Assembly: GCF_029893585.1 (NCBI RefSeq)
Contig: NZ_JARXYX010000010.1
Span: 62,001-126,000, forward strand
From: Streptomyces sp. LBL
GTDB taxonomy: Bacteria > Actinomycetota > Actinomycetes > Streptomycetales > Streptomycetaceae
DNA length: 64,000 nt
Reading direction: 5' to 3'
The notes beneath the pieces were generated by a model. It did no database searches. It worked only from the letters and a program-made list of their open reading frames with translations, and was not told the origin of the DNA. A program made the position numbers and the translations under genes. Shown piece after piece: positions 63,999 through 64,000 of the stretch; positions within the stretch are counted from its first letter, which is position 1, and every line of letters starts with the position of its first letter.

Positions 63999-64000
63999 GC

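Overview
The window is high-GC actinobacterial DNA and almost certainly a Streptomyces chromosome. The GC-rich codon positions, ssgA/ssgR, an LL-DAP-type wall gene set (femX), a fused CydDC and a TTA-containing regulator all point there. Gene order (cydABCD, aminotransferase, thiC, ssgR-ssgA, ptpA, dnaB, rpsF-ssb-rpsR-rplI, femX, class A PBP, ino1, cca, murJ, pseudokinase) matches from memory the S. coelicolor segment running towards oriC. Eleven ParB-binding parS sites (eight perfect GTTTCACGTGAAAC, three with one mismatch) are spread over the window, as expected near a Streptomyces origin.

Layout. 1-4.8 kb: cytochrome bd operon (cydA-cydB-cydCD, leftward, last gene cut by the window edge) with a Rex operator over its promoter. 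4.9-10 kb: HisC-like aminotransferase, a LacI regulator with a TTA codon, a metallophosphoesterase and a membrane protein. 10-14 kb: thiC under a TPP riboswitch that carries a parS site in its variable arm, divergent from a YibE/F membrane protein. 14-20.6 kb: ssgA/ssgR (sporulation), small membrane and cupin proteins, ptpA overlapping a Cys/Met-type PLP enzyme, LysR and Nudix genes. 20.6-27.4 kb: globin-flavoreductase with a long disordered N-terminus, two GNAT genes, an MFS exporter and a beta-lactamase-fold serine hydrolase.

27.4-39.5 kb is an accessory island between the serine hydrolase gene and dnaB. It holds a truncated TetR regulator fused head-to-head to a deleted flavin monooxygenase, a RibD/DHFR-like reductase, an unrecognised protein, a 629-bp internally deleted IS5-type element with perfect 19-bp inverted repeats sitting on the start codon of a broken L,D-transpeptidase gene, an enoyl-CoA hydratase scrap, and an apparently intact catabolic set (AraC regulator, acyl-CoA synthetase, amidohydrolase, SDR without its YxxxK motif, F420/LLM oxidoreductase). 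Fragments of IS5-, IS30- and IS256-type transposases end the island next to dnaB.

39.5-64 kb is conserved core: dnaB with a cluster of DnaA-box-like sequences upstream, a MATE exporter, the rpsF-ssb-rpsR-rplI operon, femX with an alanine-racemase-like gene, a GT87 glycosyltransferase, a class A PBP, a PadR regulator with a perfect palindromic operator upstream of myo-inositol-1-phosphate synthase, an MFS protein, tRNA CCA-transferase, a DUF6049-type surface protein, murJ and a membrane pseudokinase. Cell-wall assembly (FemX, PBP, MurJ, pseudokinase) and replication/segregation (dnaB, ssb, DnaA boxes, parS) dominate this part. No tRNA, rRNA or CRISPR was seen.
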